From Roseiarcus sp963774195 (GTDB taxonomy: Bacteria; Pseudomonadota; Alphaproteobacteria; Rhizobiales; Beijerinckiaceae): a stretch of DNA of 64,000 nt. The notes below the pieces were generated by a model, which saw nothing but the letters and a program-made list of their open reading frames with translations, did not search any database and was not told where the DNA came from. How positions within the stretch are numbered: position 1 is the stretch's first letter; every line of letters starts with the position of its first letter. This document shows positions 34,801 through 43,231 of this stretch, piece by piece. Made by a program: the position numbers and the translations under genes. Location: assembly GCA_963774195.1 (NCBI GenBank), contig CAVZDY010000003.1, positions 682,001 through 746,000 of the forward strand. The letters run 5' to 3'.

Positions 34801-34810
34801 ACCGCAGGCG

Positions 34811-35518
34811 TCACTCGGGGAGCGAATCGACGCCGCGCTCGGCTTGCATATAGCGTCGCCATTGGGCCTGCAGCGCGGCCGGCGAGCGGCCATGCCGCTC
34901 GTCGAGAAATTCGGCCGCCAGGATGCGATCCGTCCTGAAGTGCCGAAATGCGACGCGCAGTTCGCACCAGGCGGCGAGCAGGCGCACGGTCTCGGCGTAG
35001 CCAATCATCGTTGGCCAGATCGTGCGCTCGCTTTCCCGCAGGCGTTCGTCGCGATAGCGGATGCGAATCTTGCGGCCGCTCCGGATCCAAAGGCGGGTCC
35101 GCGTGATGTCGAGGCCGTCGGGCGCCCTCGCAACGCTGCGCGGCGCGCCGACGCTCGGCTCGACGATGAAGGGCCGCAGCCGTTCGGGCACGACAGCGGC
35201 GATCTTGGCGATCAGGTCGCGCGCCGCGCCGGCCAATGCGGGGTCGCCTCGGTCAGCCACCCATTGCGCGCCGAGCACCGCCGCTTCGAGCTCGTCCGGG
35301 GTGAGCATGAGGGGCGGCATGTCGAAACCGCGGTCGAGAACATAGCCAAGCCCGGCCTCGCCGCGGATCGGCACCCTTTGCCCGATCAGGTCGGCGACGT
35401 CGCGGTAGACCGACCGCTTCGACACCTCCAGTTCCTCCGCCAGCTTGTCGGCGGTGATCGGGCGGGTCGAACGCCGCAGGATTTGGATGATCTGAAACAG
35501 CCGGTCGGCGCGACGCAT
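34811..35518 (-). CDS. YafY-type HTH/WYL-domain transcriptional regulator
   Basis: The 235-residue protein starts with an HTH_11 winged-helix (RRADRLFQIIQILRR, ADKLAEELEVSKRSVYRDV). A WYL-like ligand-sensing domain follows (with KIRIRYRDERLRESERTIWP). This is the YafY arrangement. Its gene is divergent from a VOC-family gene with a perfect 9-bp inverted repeat between them, so it likely represses that gene and itself. Confidence 0.87.
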   Translation of the reverse strand: MRRADRLFQIIQILRRSTRPITADKLAEELEVSKRSVYRDVADLIGQRVPIRGEAGLGYVLDRGFDMPPLMLTPDELEAAVLGAQWVADRGDPALAGAARDLIAKIAAVVPERLRPFIVEPSVGAPRSVARAPDGLDITRTRLWIRSGRKIRIRYRDERLRESERTIWPTMIGYAETVRLLAAWCELRVAFRHFRTDRILAAEFLDERHGRSPAALQAQWRRYMQAERGVDSLPE

Positions 35519-35527
35519 GGGGATCTC

Positions 35528-35551
35528 CTGCTGACACCATGCTGTCAGCAG
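35528..35551. promoter_or_regulatory. Operator candidate, CTGCTGACA-N6-TGTCAGCAG
   Basis: CTGCTGACA at 35528-35536 is the exact reverse complement of TGTCAGCAG at 35543-35551 (6-base spacer). It lies 10 bases upstream of the regulator start and 51 bases upstream of the VOC gene. Such TGTCA dyads between divergent YafY regulators and small target genes are typical operators. Assignment to this regulator is inference. Confidence 0.65.
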
Positions 35552-35602
35552 GGTTGGGCGACAAGGTCACATTCGCCGCCCGATCGGCTGAAGGAGAGCA
35601 TC

Positions 35603-36001
35603 ATGGACTACGTCTCGACCCGCATCATCACCAACGACATCAAGCGTCTGGTCCGATTCTACGAAAACATCACCGGCCTCGCGCCGATCTGGCGCACGGA
35701 GGAGTTCGCCGAACTCGTCACGCCGTCCTGCACGCTGGCGATTGGTAGCAAGCGGACCATGGAGATGTTTGGAGCGGGCGCCGCTCGCCCCGGCGAGAAC
35801 CACTCCGCCATCATCGAATTTCGTGTCCGCGATGTCGACGAGGAATACCGGAAACTCGCGAACTTCGTCGACGACTTCGTCCAGCAGCCGACCACCCAGC
35901 CCTGGGGAAACCGCTCCCTGCTGTTTCGCGATCCGGACCGGAACCTGATCAATTTCTTCACGCCGGTTAGCGCTGAGGCGATCAAGCGATACGACGAGTG
36001 A
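35603..36001 (+). CDS. VOC (glyoxalase/bleomycin-resistance fold) family protein
   Basis: The 132-residue protein has two beta-alpha-beta-beta-beta repeats of the vicinal oxygen chelate fold: STRIITNDIKRLVRFYENI at the start and RSLLFRDPDRNLINFFTPV at the end. Family members are metal-dependent lyases, dioxygenases or antibiotic-binding proteins; the function here is unknown. ATG 35603 is set by AAGGAGAG. It is divergent from, and probably controlled by, the WYL regulator. Confidence 0.8.
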   Translation: MDYVSTRIITNDIKRLVRFYENITGLAPIWRTEEFAELVTPSCTLAIGSKRTMEMFGAGAARPGENHSAIIEFRVRDVDEEYRKLANFVDDFVQQPTTQPWGNRSLLFRDPDRNLINFFTPVSAEAIKRYDE

Positions 36002-36413
36002 GCGCCGTTCCGCGGTGATCCCGCCTGGCGCCGGCGCAGCGCTCTGTCACCCCCGCGAACGCGCTACGGCATGCACACATTTTCGAACGGGCGGCGCCTC
36101 AGTCGGCTCATTGCCTCCGAGTGTAGCCGGCGGAATATTTGCAGCGAGCCTGCCGTCATACGCGGGCTTGACCCGCGTAGCCAGGACGGGACGGAGAAAG
36201 GCTAGCCGCAGATGTCGCCGCCTGGGCGCCCGGATCAAGTCCGGGCGTGACGGCGACGGACCGATGTGCGCATGCCGCAGCGCGAACGCGGGGGTCCAGA
36301 CAACCGCCGCAGGCCTTCCCCTTTGGCTCCTGGATGCCCGCTTTCGCGGGCATCCAGGGCCGCCGCCACGAAGGGGAGGAGGAGAGGCCCCTTCGACCAA
36401 AAAGTGATTCGCT
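36002..36413. repeat. 412-base gene-free patch of nested palindromic repeats
   Basis: No gene is supported here. Pieces of family B lie at both sides: TGTCACCCCCGCGAACGCG near 36045-36063 and the hairpin GGATGCCCGCTTTCGCGGGC near 36334-36353 followed by CCAGGGCCGCC. Between them is a separate inverted pair, from CGTCATACGCGGGCTTGACC at 36154 to CCTGGGCGCCCGGATCAAGT...TGACG ending at 36253. That suggests one repeat landed inside another. It separates the VOC gene and the ABC exporter, which converge. Confidence 0.6.
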
Positions 36414-38240
36414 CTATCCGTGCGCTTTGGCTTCCACCAGCTCGGCTTCGCTCTCCAGCGCGGCCGCGCCGACTTCGAACTGGAGGCGCGCGAGGCGGGC
36501 GTAGAGGCCGCCGGCCGCCAGTAGGGTCGCATGGGTGCCTTCCTCGACGATGCGGCCGCCTTCCATCACCAGAATGCGGTCGGCGTTGACGATCGTCGCC
36601 AGGCGATGGGCGATGACGAGCGTCGTCCGTCCCTGCATCGACGCTTCGAGCGCGCCTTGCACCAGCGTTTCATTTTCGGCGTCGAGTGCGGAAGTGGCCT
36701 CGTCCAGCAGCAGCACCGGCGCGTTCCTGAGGATGGCGCGCGCGATCGCGAGCCGCTGGCGCTGGCCGCCCGACAGCGTGACGCCACGCTCGCCGAGGAT
36801 CGTGTCGTAGCCCTCAGGCAGGGCCGAGACGAAGCCGTCGGCGGCGGCGCGCCGGGCGGCCTGCGTTACGTCGTCGCGCGTCGCGCCGGGGGCGCCATAG
36901 GCGATGTTGTCGGCGACGCTGGCGGCGAAGATGAACGCCTCCTGGGGAACCAGCGCGATCTCGCTGCGCAGCGTCTTTGGATCGACCTTGGCGATGTCGA
37001 CGCCGTCGAGGGTGATCGCGCCGCGCGCCGGGTCGTAGAAGCGCTCGATCAATTGGAACAGCGTCGATTTGCCCGCTCCTGAGGGCCCAACGACGGCGAC
37101 GACTTCGCCGGGCGCGACGCGGAAGCTGAGGTCGCTCAGCACTGTCTCGCCCGCCCGCCCGGGATAGGCGAAGGAGACGCTGTGAAAGGCGAGTTCGCCG
37201 CGCGCCGGCGAGGGTAGGGCGAGCGGCGTCCGCGGCGCGAGGATGCGCGGCTCGACCTCCAGGATTTCGCTGATGCGCGCCGCCGCGCCGGCGGCCTGCG
37301 ACACCTCGTTCCAGACTTCCGAAAGCTGGCCGAGCGCGCCCGCGGCCATGACAGCGAACAGCAGGAACTGCGACAATTGGCCGCCGGTCATCCGGCCGGC
37401 GATGACGTCAGACGCGCCGAGCCAGAGCACGACGACGACGCTGGTGAAGGCGAGGAACATGGCGGCGATGGTGACGATTGCGCGCGATTTCGTCATGTCG
37501 CGGGCGGCGTCATAGGCGCTGTTGGCGGCGGCCCGGTAGCGCGCCGCCGTGAAGGTCTCGGCGACGAAGGCCTGCATGATCCGCACCGCGCCGAGACTTT
37601 CGCTGGCGAAGGCGGTCGCCTCGGCGAGCGTGTCCTGGGCGCGGCGCGAACGCACCCGCACCGTGCGGCCGGCCGCGTAGAGCGGCAGGACGATCAGGGG
37701 AATCGCGGCAAGCACATAGGCGGAAAGCTTGGGCGAGGTGACCACCATCATGATGGTGGCGCCGACGAACATGAAGAGGTTGCGCAGCGCGATCGACGAT
37801 GAGGAGCCGAAGGTCGCCTTCAACTGGGTCGTGTCGGCGGAGAGGCGCGAGACGATCTCGCCCGTCTTCTCAGCGTCGAAGAAGCTCGGATCGAGTCGCG
37901 TCAGGTGAGCGAAGAGGTCGCCGCGCAGATCGGCGACGACGCGCTCGCCGAGGGTCATCACGAGATAATAGCGCGCGCCCGAGGCGAACGAGAGAACCGC
38001 AACGACGCCGATCAGGGCCCCGAAATAGGCGTGGATCAGCCCCGCATGGCCGCCGGAAAAGCCGCGGTCGATCATCATGCGAACGGCGACTGGCACGAAC
38101 AGCGTCGCGCCGGCGGCGGTGACGAGCGCGGCGATCGCAGCAGCGATCCGCCCGCGATGGGCGAGCCCGTAGGGTAGCAACGGTCGAAGGGCGCGTAACG
38201 AAACGCGGGCCGGCTTCGGCGCGCTGGTGGACGAAGTCAT
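36414..38240 (-). CDS. ABC exporter, fused transmembrane and ATP-binding domains (MsbA-like)
   Basis: The 608-residue half-transporter has six transmembrane helices (about 20-330) and a nucleotide-binding domain with Walker A GPSGAGKST, signature LSGGQRQRLAIARA and Walker B VLLLDEATSALD. It would act as a homodimer. Type I half-transporters of this kind export lipids, drugs or peptides; nothing adjacent fixes the cargo. The start at ATG 38240 follows GAGGAG. It is divergent from rpmE. Confidence 0.93.
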   Translation of the reverse strand: MTSSTSAPKPARVSLRALRPLLPYGLAHRGRIAAAIAALVTAAGATLFVPVAVRMMIDRGFSGGHAGLIHAYFGALIGVVAVLSFASGARYYLVMTLGERVVADLRGDLFAHLTRLDPSFFDAEKTGEIVSRLSADTTQLKATFGSSSSIALRNLFMFVGATIMMVVTSPKLSAYVLAAIPLIVLPLYAAGRTVRVRSRRAQDTLAEATAFASESLGAVRIMQAFVAETFTAARYRAAANSAYDAARDMTKSRAIVTIAAMFLAFTSVVVVLWLGASDVIAGRMTGGQLSQFLLFAVMAAGALGQLSEVWNEVSQAAGAAARISEILEVEPRILAPRTPLALPSPARGELAFHSVSFAYPGRAGETVLSDLSFRVAPGEVVAVVGPSGAGKSTLFQLIERFYDPARGAITLDGVDIAKVDPKTLRSEIALVPQEAFIFAASVADNIAYGAPGATRDDVTQAARRAAADGFVSALPEGYDTILGERGVTLSGGQRQRLAIARAILRNAPVLLLDEATSALDAENETLVQGALEASMQGRTTLVIAHRLATIVNADRILVMEGGRIVEEGTHATLLAAGGLYARLARLQFEVGAAALESEAELVEAKAHG

Positions 38241-38404
38241 GGGCGATCTCCTCAGTGGGTCTTACGTCATAGCAATGAGGCAAAAATCAAGTTCGGCGCT
38301 GCTCTGGGCGCTTGTGTCGCATCGCCAGCTGCCTTATAGACCCGCCAACCGAAAGAGCCTCCGGTCGCCGGACGGCTCTCGTTTCGTTTGACGAGGACCG
38401 GACG

Positions 38405-38638
38405 ATGAAGGCCGATATTCACCCGAACTACCACGTGATCAAAGTCGTCATGACCAATGGCGAGGAATTCTACACCCGTTCGACCTATGGCGAAGATGGG
38501 GCGACGCTCAATCTCGACATCGATCCGAACACCCATCCGGCTTGGACGGGCGGTTCGCAGCAACTGCTCGATCGCGGCGGTCGCCTGTCGCGCTTCAACA
38601 GCCGTTTCGCCAATCTCGGCCTCGACAAGAAGAAGTAA
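38405..38638 (+). CDS. rpmE: 50S ribosomal protein L31
   Basis: The 77-residue protein starts MKADIHPNYHVIKVVMTNG and ends with the RFNSRFANLGL segment. It lacks the zinc-binding cysteines found in some type A L31 proteins, which is usual for this group. It is part of the large ribosomal subunit. A strong intrinsic terminator follows. It stands alone, divergent from the ABC exporter. Confidence 0.96.
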   Translation: MKADIHPNYHVIKVVMTNGEEFYTRSTYGEDGATLNLDIDPNTHPAWTGGSQQLLDRGGRLSRFNSRFANLGLDKKK

Positions 38639-38644
38639 AGTTTG

Positions 38645-38686
38645 GCGCGCTCCGTCTCCATTGCGAGACGGAGCGCTCCCTTTTTT
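38645..38686 (+). terminator. Rho-independent terminator after rpmE
   Basis: GCGCTCCGTCTC at 38647-38658 pairs perfectly with GAGACGGAGCGC at 38665-38676 (12 bp, 6-base loop), followed by TCCC and six T at 38681-38686. It begins 6 bases past the rpmE stop and ends 14 bases before the end of the convergent NlpC/P60 gene. Confidence 0.9.
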
Positions 38687-38700
38687 CGTCTCCGAGACCT

Positions 38701-39546
38701 TCACAGTCTGCGGACGGACGTAATCGCCCCATAGGCGTTCCGAGCAATCCGGGCCTGGGCGACGGCGAGCGGTTCGCTCACCACTTTCATGTGCCAGCCG
38801 TTCGCGTGCAGCAGCGTCTCCGCGTCGCGCATGACGCCGACATGGCCCTTCCAGAACACAAGATCGCCGCGGCGCAATCCCGTCAGGCCGTCCTCGATCG
38901 GAATTGGCGCGCCTAGCGCCGCCTCGATCATGTCGCTGTCGCGCGGCGCGGCGATTCCAACCGCCCTCAGCCCAGCCTGCACGAGGCCGGAGCAGTCAAT
39001 TCCCTCCGACGTGCGACCGCCCCAGAGATAGGGCGTCTCGAGAAAGCATTCGGCGACCGAGACGAAATCCGCCTCGCGAACGTCGATCGGCGCGAGATGG
39101 CGTGCATAAATTCGCAAGCCTTCCGACGTAACGGCGAAGTCGCCCTCATTGCCCTCGACGCGCAGCAGGGCGCCCAGCGACAGCGCCATGCGCGGGGGAA
39201 GCTTGATGCTCGGCCCGGGATAGGCGTGGGTGCGAAGCGCCGTCACTCGGTGGGTCGGCTCCTCAGGGGCGGCGAGGGCGGCTGCGGGGAGATAGCCGAC
39301 GTAACCGTCGCGCGACAATTGCGCCCAGGCCCAGCCGCCGGCCTCCTCGTAGACGACGGCGGTCTCGCCCAGCAGCGCCTCGGTTTCCAGCGGCAATTCG
39401 CCGGACGGCGCGCGGCGCAGCGGGGCGCTCGCGACGGCGATGCGCTGCGGGCGGCCGGCGACATAGAGCTCCGCCTCGACCCGGCCGCGGAGGAATTCGG
39501 CAGCGAGGTCCGGGCGCGCTGGAGTTACGCGGCGGTCATAGGACAT
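38701..39546 (-). CDS. NlpC/P60-family cysteine peptidase (C40)
   Basis: The 281-residue protein has an N-terminal region of SH3-like character (for example GYVGYLPAAAL and YARHLAPIDV) followed by the C40 catalytic domain. C185 lies in GIDCSGLV, then KGHVGVM and LHANGWHMKVV give the His partners. These enzymes cleave D-glutamyl-diaminopimelate bonds in peptidoglycan. No signal peptide is obvious at the start, so export or a cytosolic recycling role is open. Confidence 0.87.
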   Translation of the reverse strand: MSYDRRVTPARPDLAAEFLRGRVEAELYVAGRPQRIAVASAPLRRAPSGELPLETEALLGETAVVYEEAGGWAWAQLSRDGYVGYLPAAALAAPEEPTHRVTALRTHAYPGPSIKLPPRMALSLGALLRVEGNEGDFAVTSEGLRIYARHLAPIDVREADFVSVAECFLETPYLWGGRTSEGIDCSGLVQAGLRAVGIAAPRDSDMIEAALGAPIPIEDGLTGLRRGDLVFWKGHVGVMRDAETLLHANGWHMKVVSEPLAVAQARIARNAYGAITSVRRL

Positions 39547-39632
39547 GGAGCGCCTCTCGCTGGAGAGAAAACGAATCGCTAGGGATGCTCGGCCGGCGCG
39601 CCGGGATGGTCAACGATCCCGAATGGCCGCGA

Positions 39633-39890
39633 TTATTGCCAGCGGCGCAAGGAGAATTCGCCGCGACGGATCCGCTCCGCGAAGCGCTCGGCCAGCGTTG
39701 AAGCCTGGTCCTCGCCATGGTTGGCGACGAGCTCCCGGAACGCGGCGCATAAGGCCGCCTCGGCGAAAGCGTCGACGTCGATGCCGTCGAGGACCGCTTC
39801 GGCGAAAGCCTCGCAGACATAGGTGAGCGCTGCGCGCCGCGCGTCGGCCGCGTCCAGTTCTTCAAGGGCTTGTTCAGGCGCACGGTACAT
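39633..39890 (-). CDS. 85-residue conserved-type hypothetical protein
   Basis: The protein is small, acidic and rich in Ala/Glu/Asp, with predicted helices throughout and no membrane span or motif I can name. ATG 39890 is preferred over GTG 39899 (AGGGTG precedes it). It lies 86 bases upstream of the NlpC/P60 gene on the same strand. Function not recognised. A role beside the second unknown gene at 39976 is possible from proximity only. Confidence 0.5.
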   Translation of the reverse strand: MYRAPEQALEELDAADARRAALTYVCEAFAEAVLDGIDVDAFAEAALCAAFRELVANHGEDQASTLAERFAERIRRGEFSLRRWQ

Positions 39891-39975
39891 CAGGCGCACC
39901 CTAAGGCGGCGCCGAATAAACCGCGACGGGACTCTTTCAGAAAGGTTAATGCGACCGCCGGCGATACGGCGGAGG

Positions 39976-40473
39976 TCAGTTGCGGCGTTCGGCCGCGGAT
40001 TGCCTCGGCGGACTGGCAGGCGCGTGGAGGAACGACCGGTAGAGTTCTGCTCGTTCGGCGACGCGATCCGGCGCTTCGCCCGGATGCAACAGCGCCCTGG
40101 CCCGTTCGAACAGGCTGTTCATGGCTCCGCCAATGTCGCGGCAGGCCACGATCTCGTCGGGCTCGAGGCGCCCCTCGGCGTTGTCGCATAGCGTCGCCGC
40201 GGCGAGGCCAAGCATGTCGAGGCCGTTCACCACGGCGCTGAGGGCATGGCGCGAGACGGGATCGAGCGGCGGGGCGAGGCGAGAGCAGACCTCGCTCGGA
40301 TCGACCGGGCGCCAGATGCGGATGTCCTCGGCCAAATCGGGCAAGCGATCGATCAGTTCGAGCATCGTCGCAATGCTACGAAAGTGCTCGAGCGCGCCAA
40401 AGTTACGTTCCCTCGATTCGAGGCCTGGGTCCTGCGATGAGACGGGCAGGAGGGCGTTCGACGTTTCGGTCAT
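39976..40473 (-). CDS. 165-residue hypothetical protein
   Basis: The product is a soluble, mostly helical protein with a Leu-rich segment MLELIDRLPDLAEDIRIW and a C-terminal Arg/Pro-rich tail. No domain recognised. The start ATG 40473 has GAGGGAG upstream, which supports it as a real gene. It is divergent from the SRAP gene and 85 bases upstream of the small gene at 39633-39890. Confidence 0.5.
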   Translation of the reverse strand: MTETSNALLPVSSQDPGLESRERNFGALEHFRSIATMLELIDRLPDLAEDIRIWRPVDPSEVCSRLAPPLDPVSRHALSAVVNGLDMLGLAAATLCDNAEGRLEPDEIVACRDIGGAMNSLFERARALLHPGEAPDRVAERAELYRSFLHAPASPPRQSAAERRN

Positions 40474-40609
40474 GGCTCCCTCTCGACGAGCGGCGCGCCC
40501 CCTCCAGCGTGCGTTTCAGCGAGGCTACCTTTATGGAGTTAGGAAACGTCTGACGGTTTTCCGTCGATTTTCTATACTTTTTCGCGCGCCGAGAGTTGGA
40601 GAAGCCGCG

Positions 40610-41338
40610 ATGTGCGGACGCTATGCGATCACGCTGCCCCCTGAAGCGATCCGGGCGCTGTTCGGCTATCTCGAGCAGCCGAACTTCCCGCCGCGCTACA
40701 ACATTGCGCCGACCCAGCCGATCCCGGTCGTGACGGCGGGCGCGCATACGGGCGGCCGAGAGCGGCATTTCCTCCTCGTTCGCTGGGGCTTCCTGCCCGG
40801 CTTCGTGAAAGACCCGAAGACATTTCCGCTCCTCATCAATGCGCGCGCCGAGACGCTGGCGCAAAAACCGAGCTTTCGCGCCGCGCTCAAGCGACGCCGC
40901 TGCCTGGTGATCGCCGACGGCTTCTACGAATGGCGGCGCGACGGGATGGGCGGACCGAAGGGGCCCAAGCAGCCTTACTTGATCCGCCGCATGGATCAGG
41001 CCCCGATGGGCTTCGCCGGCCTGATGGAGACCTGGAGCGACCCTAACGGCGGCGAAATCGACACGGCTTGCATCATCACCACCTTCCCCAACGGCCTGAT
41101 GGCCGCTGTTCACGATCGCATGCCCGCGATCATCCAGCCGGAGACGTTCTCCACCTGGCTCGACAACGACGGCGTCGATGTCGCGGAGGCGTCAGCGCTG
41201 CTTCGCCCCGCGCCGGATGAGGCGCTGGAACTCGTGCCGATCGGGCCGGCGGTCAATCGGGTCGCCAACGACGACGCGGCCGTCCAAACTCCGATCGGCG
41301 GCGCGATTCGGGCTGCGGCGGCGGAGGAAGCGCGCTAA
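40610..41338 (+). CDS. SOS response-associated peptidase (SRAP; YedK/HMCES family)
   Basis: The 242-residue protein begins MCGRY, exposing the catalytic Cys2 that crosslinks to abasic sites in single-stranded DNA. The conserved PRYNIAPTQPIPVV, ADGFYEWRRD and HDRMPAI segments follow. It protects abasic sites during replication. ATG 40610 follows GGAGAAG. Nine bases later comes the DNA glycosylase gene tag, so the pair forms a small base-damage operon. Confidence 0.93.
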   Translation: MCGRYAITLPPEAIRALFGYLEQPNFPPRYNIAPTQPIPVVTAGAHTGGRERHFLLVRWGFLPGFVKDPKTFPLLINARAETLAQKPSFRAALKRRRCLVIADGFYEWRRDGMGGPKGPKQPYLIRRMDQAPMGFAGLMETWSDPNGGEIDTACIITTFPNGLMAAVHDRMPAIIQPETFSTWLDNDGVDVAEASALLRPAPDEALELVPIGPAVNRVANDDAAVQTPIGGAIRAAAAEEAR

Positions 41339-41347
41339 GACATCGTC

Positions 41348-41986
41348 ATGGCTGAAAAACCGAGGCCCATCCGGCCTGTCGAGGCCCTTTCGCACGCCGA
41401 TGGCGTCAGCCGCTGCCCCTGGGCCGGCGTCGACCCGCTTTACGTCGCCTATCACGACGAGGAATGGGGCGTGCCCGAATGGGACGATCGAGCGATGTTC
41501 GAGAAGCTCGCGCTCGACGCCTTCCAGGCCGGCCTCTCCTGGATCACCATCCTGCGCAAGCGCCCGGCGTTCCGCGCCGCTTTCGATGGCTTCTCGCCCG
41601 AGGCGGTCGTGCGCTATGGCCCGGCCAAGGTCGAGGCCCTGATGGGCGACGCCGGCATCGTGCGCAACCGCGCCAAGATCGAGGCGACGATCGCACTGGC
41701 GCGCATCACGCTCGATCTTGCCGAACGCGGCGGCCTGGCGCGCCATCTCTGGAGCTTCGTCGACGGGAGGCCGATTCAGAACGAGCGGCGCTCGACGAGC
41801 GAGATCCCGGTCGAGAGCGAGGTCTCGCGAGCCATCTCCAAGGACCTGCGCCAGCGCGGCGGCAATTTCGTCGGCCCGACCATCATCTACGCCTTCATGC
41901 AGGCGACCGGCATGGTCAACGACCACCTCGTCGCCTGCCATCGCTGCGATGCCTGCCGGGCGCTCGCCAGAGGCCCTGCACGATGA
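41348..41986 (+). CDS. tag: DNA-3-methyladenine glycosylase I
   Basis: The 212-residue protein excises 3-methyladenine from DNA. It has the family segments CPWAGVDPLYVAYHDEEWGV, FQAGLSWITILRKR and GPTIIYAFMQATGMVNDH, plus the C-terminal zinc ligands in ACHRCDAC. The start is ATG with no strong ribosome binding site, and it follows the SRAP gene closely. Its TGA overlaps the next ATG (ATGA), so the HD-domain gene is translationally coupled. Confidence 0.95.
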   Translation: MAEKPRPIRPVEALSHADGVSRCPWAGVDPLYVAYHDEEWGVPEWDDRAMFEKLALDAFQAGLSWITILRKRPAFRAAFDGFSPEAVVRYGPAKVEALMGDAGIVRNRAKIEATIALARITLDLAERGGLARHLWSFVDGRPIQNERRSTSEIPVESEVSRAISKDLRQRGGNFVGPTIIYAFMQATGMVNDHLVACHRCDACRALARGPAR

Positions 41987-42597
41987 AGGCGGGCGCCGCG
42001 CCGCGCGCCTGGCAGCGGATGCTGTCGGGGCGCCGGCTCGATCTGATCGATCCTTCGCCGCTCGACGTCGAGATCGCCGACATCGCGCATGGCCTCGCTC
42101 GCGTCGCGCGCTGGAATGGCCAGACGCGCGGGCCGGAGATCTTCTCGGTGGCGCAGCATTCGCTGCTGGTCGAGGCGGCCTTCGCGGCGGAGGCGCCCGG
42201 CGCGGGCCGGGCGGAGCGGCTCGCCGCGCTGCTGCACGACGCGCCGGAATATGTCATCGGCGACATGATCTCGCCCTTCAAGGCGGCGATTGGCGGCGAC
42301 TACAAGCAAGTCGAAGGGCGGCTGCTGCAGGCGATCTTCCTGCGCTTCGCGCTCCCGCCGCAGATGGCGCCGGAGCTTGCCAAAGCGGTGAAGGCGGCGG
42401 ATCGTCTGGCCGCTTATCTCGAGGCGACGACGCTCGCCGGCTTCACCGCCGCCGAAGCGCGCAAGTTCTTCGGCGCGCCAAAATTCGCGCTCGAGGCTTT
42501 CGAGCCTTATCTGGGGCCGCTGCGCCCAGCCGAGGCGCAGGAGCGCTTCCTCGAGCGCTTTGCCGAACTCGACGGCGCGCACGCGATGGCGCGTTAA
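41983..42597 (+). CDS. HD-domain phosphohydrolase (YfbR-like)
   Basis: The 204-residue protein has the HD metal-binding pattern SVAQHSLLVE and LLHDAPEYVIGD, followed by the later Asp in KAADRLAAY. It belongs to the YfbR/5'-nucleotidase-like group that hydrolyses nucleotide phosphates. Being coupled to tag and near the SRAP gene, it may sanitise nucleotide pools; the substrate is unproven. Confidence 0.85.
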   Translation: MKAGAAPRAWQRMLSGRRLDLIDPSPLDVEIADIAHGLARVARWNGQTRGPEIFSVAQHSLLVEAAFAAEAPGAGRAERLAALLHDAPEYVIGDMISPFKAAIGGDYKQVEGRLLQAIFLRFALPPQMAPELAKAVKAADRLAAYLEATTLAGFTAAEARKFFGAPKFALEAFEPYLGPLRPAEAQERFLERFAELDGAHAMAR

Positions 42598-42614
42598 GTC
42601 TCTTGGAGGTTTGT

Positions 42615-43127
42615 ATGCCGCGTATCCACGTCTGTTCCCTCGCGCTGATCGGCGAGACCGTCGAGCGGACCGGCGCCCGCTCGCTGGTCACGCTCCTCAA
42701 TCCGGATACGCCGGTGGTCCGGCCGCTCGCCATCGCGCCCGAGCGCCATCTCTACATCGGCGTCGCCGACATCATCGAAGAGTCGCCGGGGCATGTGCTG
42801 CCCGCCCATTCGCATTTGCGCGAACTGCTCGAATTCGTCGCGGCGTGGGATCGCGAAGCGCCGCTGCTGATCCATTGCTTCGCGGGCGTCAGCCGTTCGA
42901 CCGCGGCGGCGTACGTCTCCGCCTGCGCGCTCGCGCCGCAGCGCGATGAGGCCGAGATCGCGCAGGTCTTGCGCGCCGCTTCGCCGACCGCGACCCCCAA
43001 CGCGCTCCTCGTCGCGCTGGCCGATGCGGCGCTCGGAAGGGAAGGGCGCATGCGCCGCGCCATCGAGAGCATCGGGCGCGGCGCTGAATGCTCCGAGGGC
43101 ATTCCCTTCGCGCTTGAAATCGGGTGA
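42615..43127 (+). CDS. Tyrosine/dual-specificity phosphatase-like protein
   Basis: The 170-residue protein has the phosphatase signature with C88 and R94 in IHCFAGVSRSTAAAY (CX5R). An upstream conserved Asp-bearing segment (YIGVADIIEE) is present. It likely dephosphorylates a phosphoprotein or small phosphate ester. RBS TTGGAGG precedes the ATG. It follows the HD hydrolase by 17 bases and may be part of the same run. Confidence 0.85.
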   Translation: MPRIHVCSLALIGETVERTGARSLVTLLNPDTPVVRPLAIAPERHLYIGVADIIEESPGHVLPAHSHLRELLEFVAAWDREAPLLIHCFAGVSRSTAAAYVSACALAPQRDEAEIAQVLRAASPTATPNALLVALADAALGREGRMRRAIESIGRGAECSEGIPFALEIG

Positions 43128-43231
43128 GGCGAGGGGCAAGCCGAAGCCTGTTCGCATTCGCGAATTCTTCGCCTACCATGCGTCCCCGACGCAGCGCGGC
43201 AAGCGAGCGCGCCGTTTACGGGAGAATGGAT

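Noticed and set aside
36002..36413. CRISPR-like or phage attachment structure in the repeat patch
   Set aside because: The repeats are palindromic, differ from each other and are not regularly spaced; there are no cas or integrase genes nearby.
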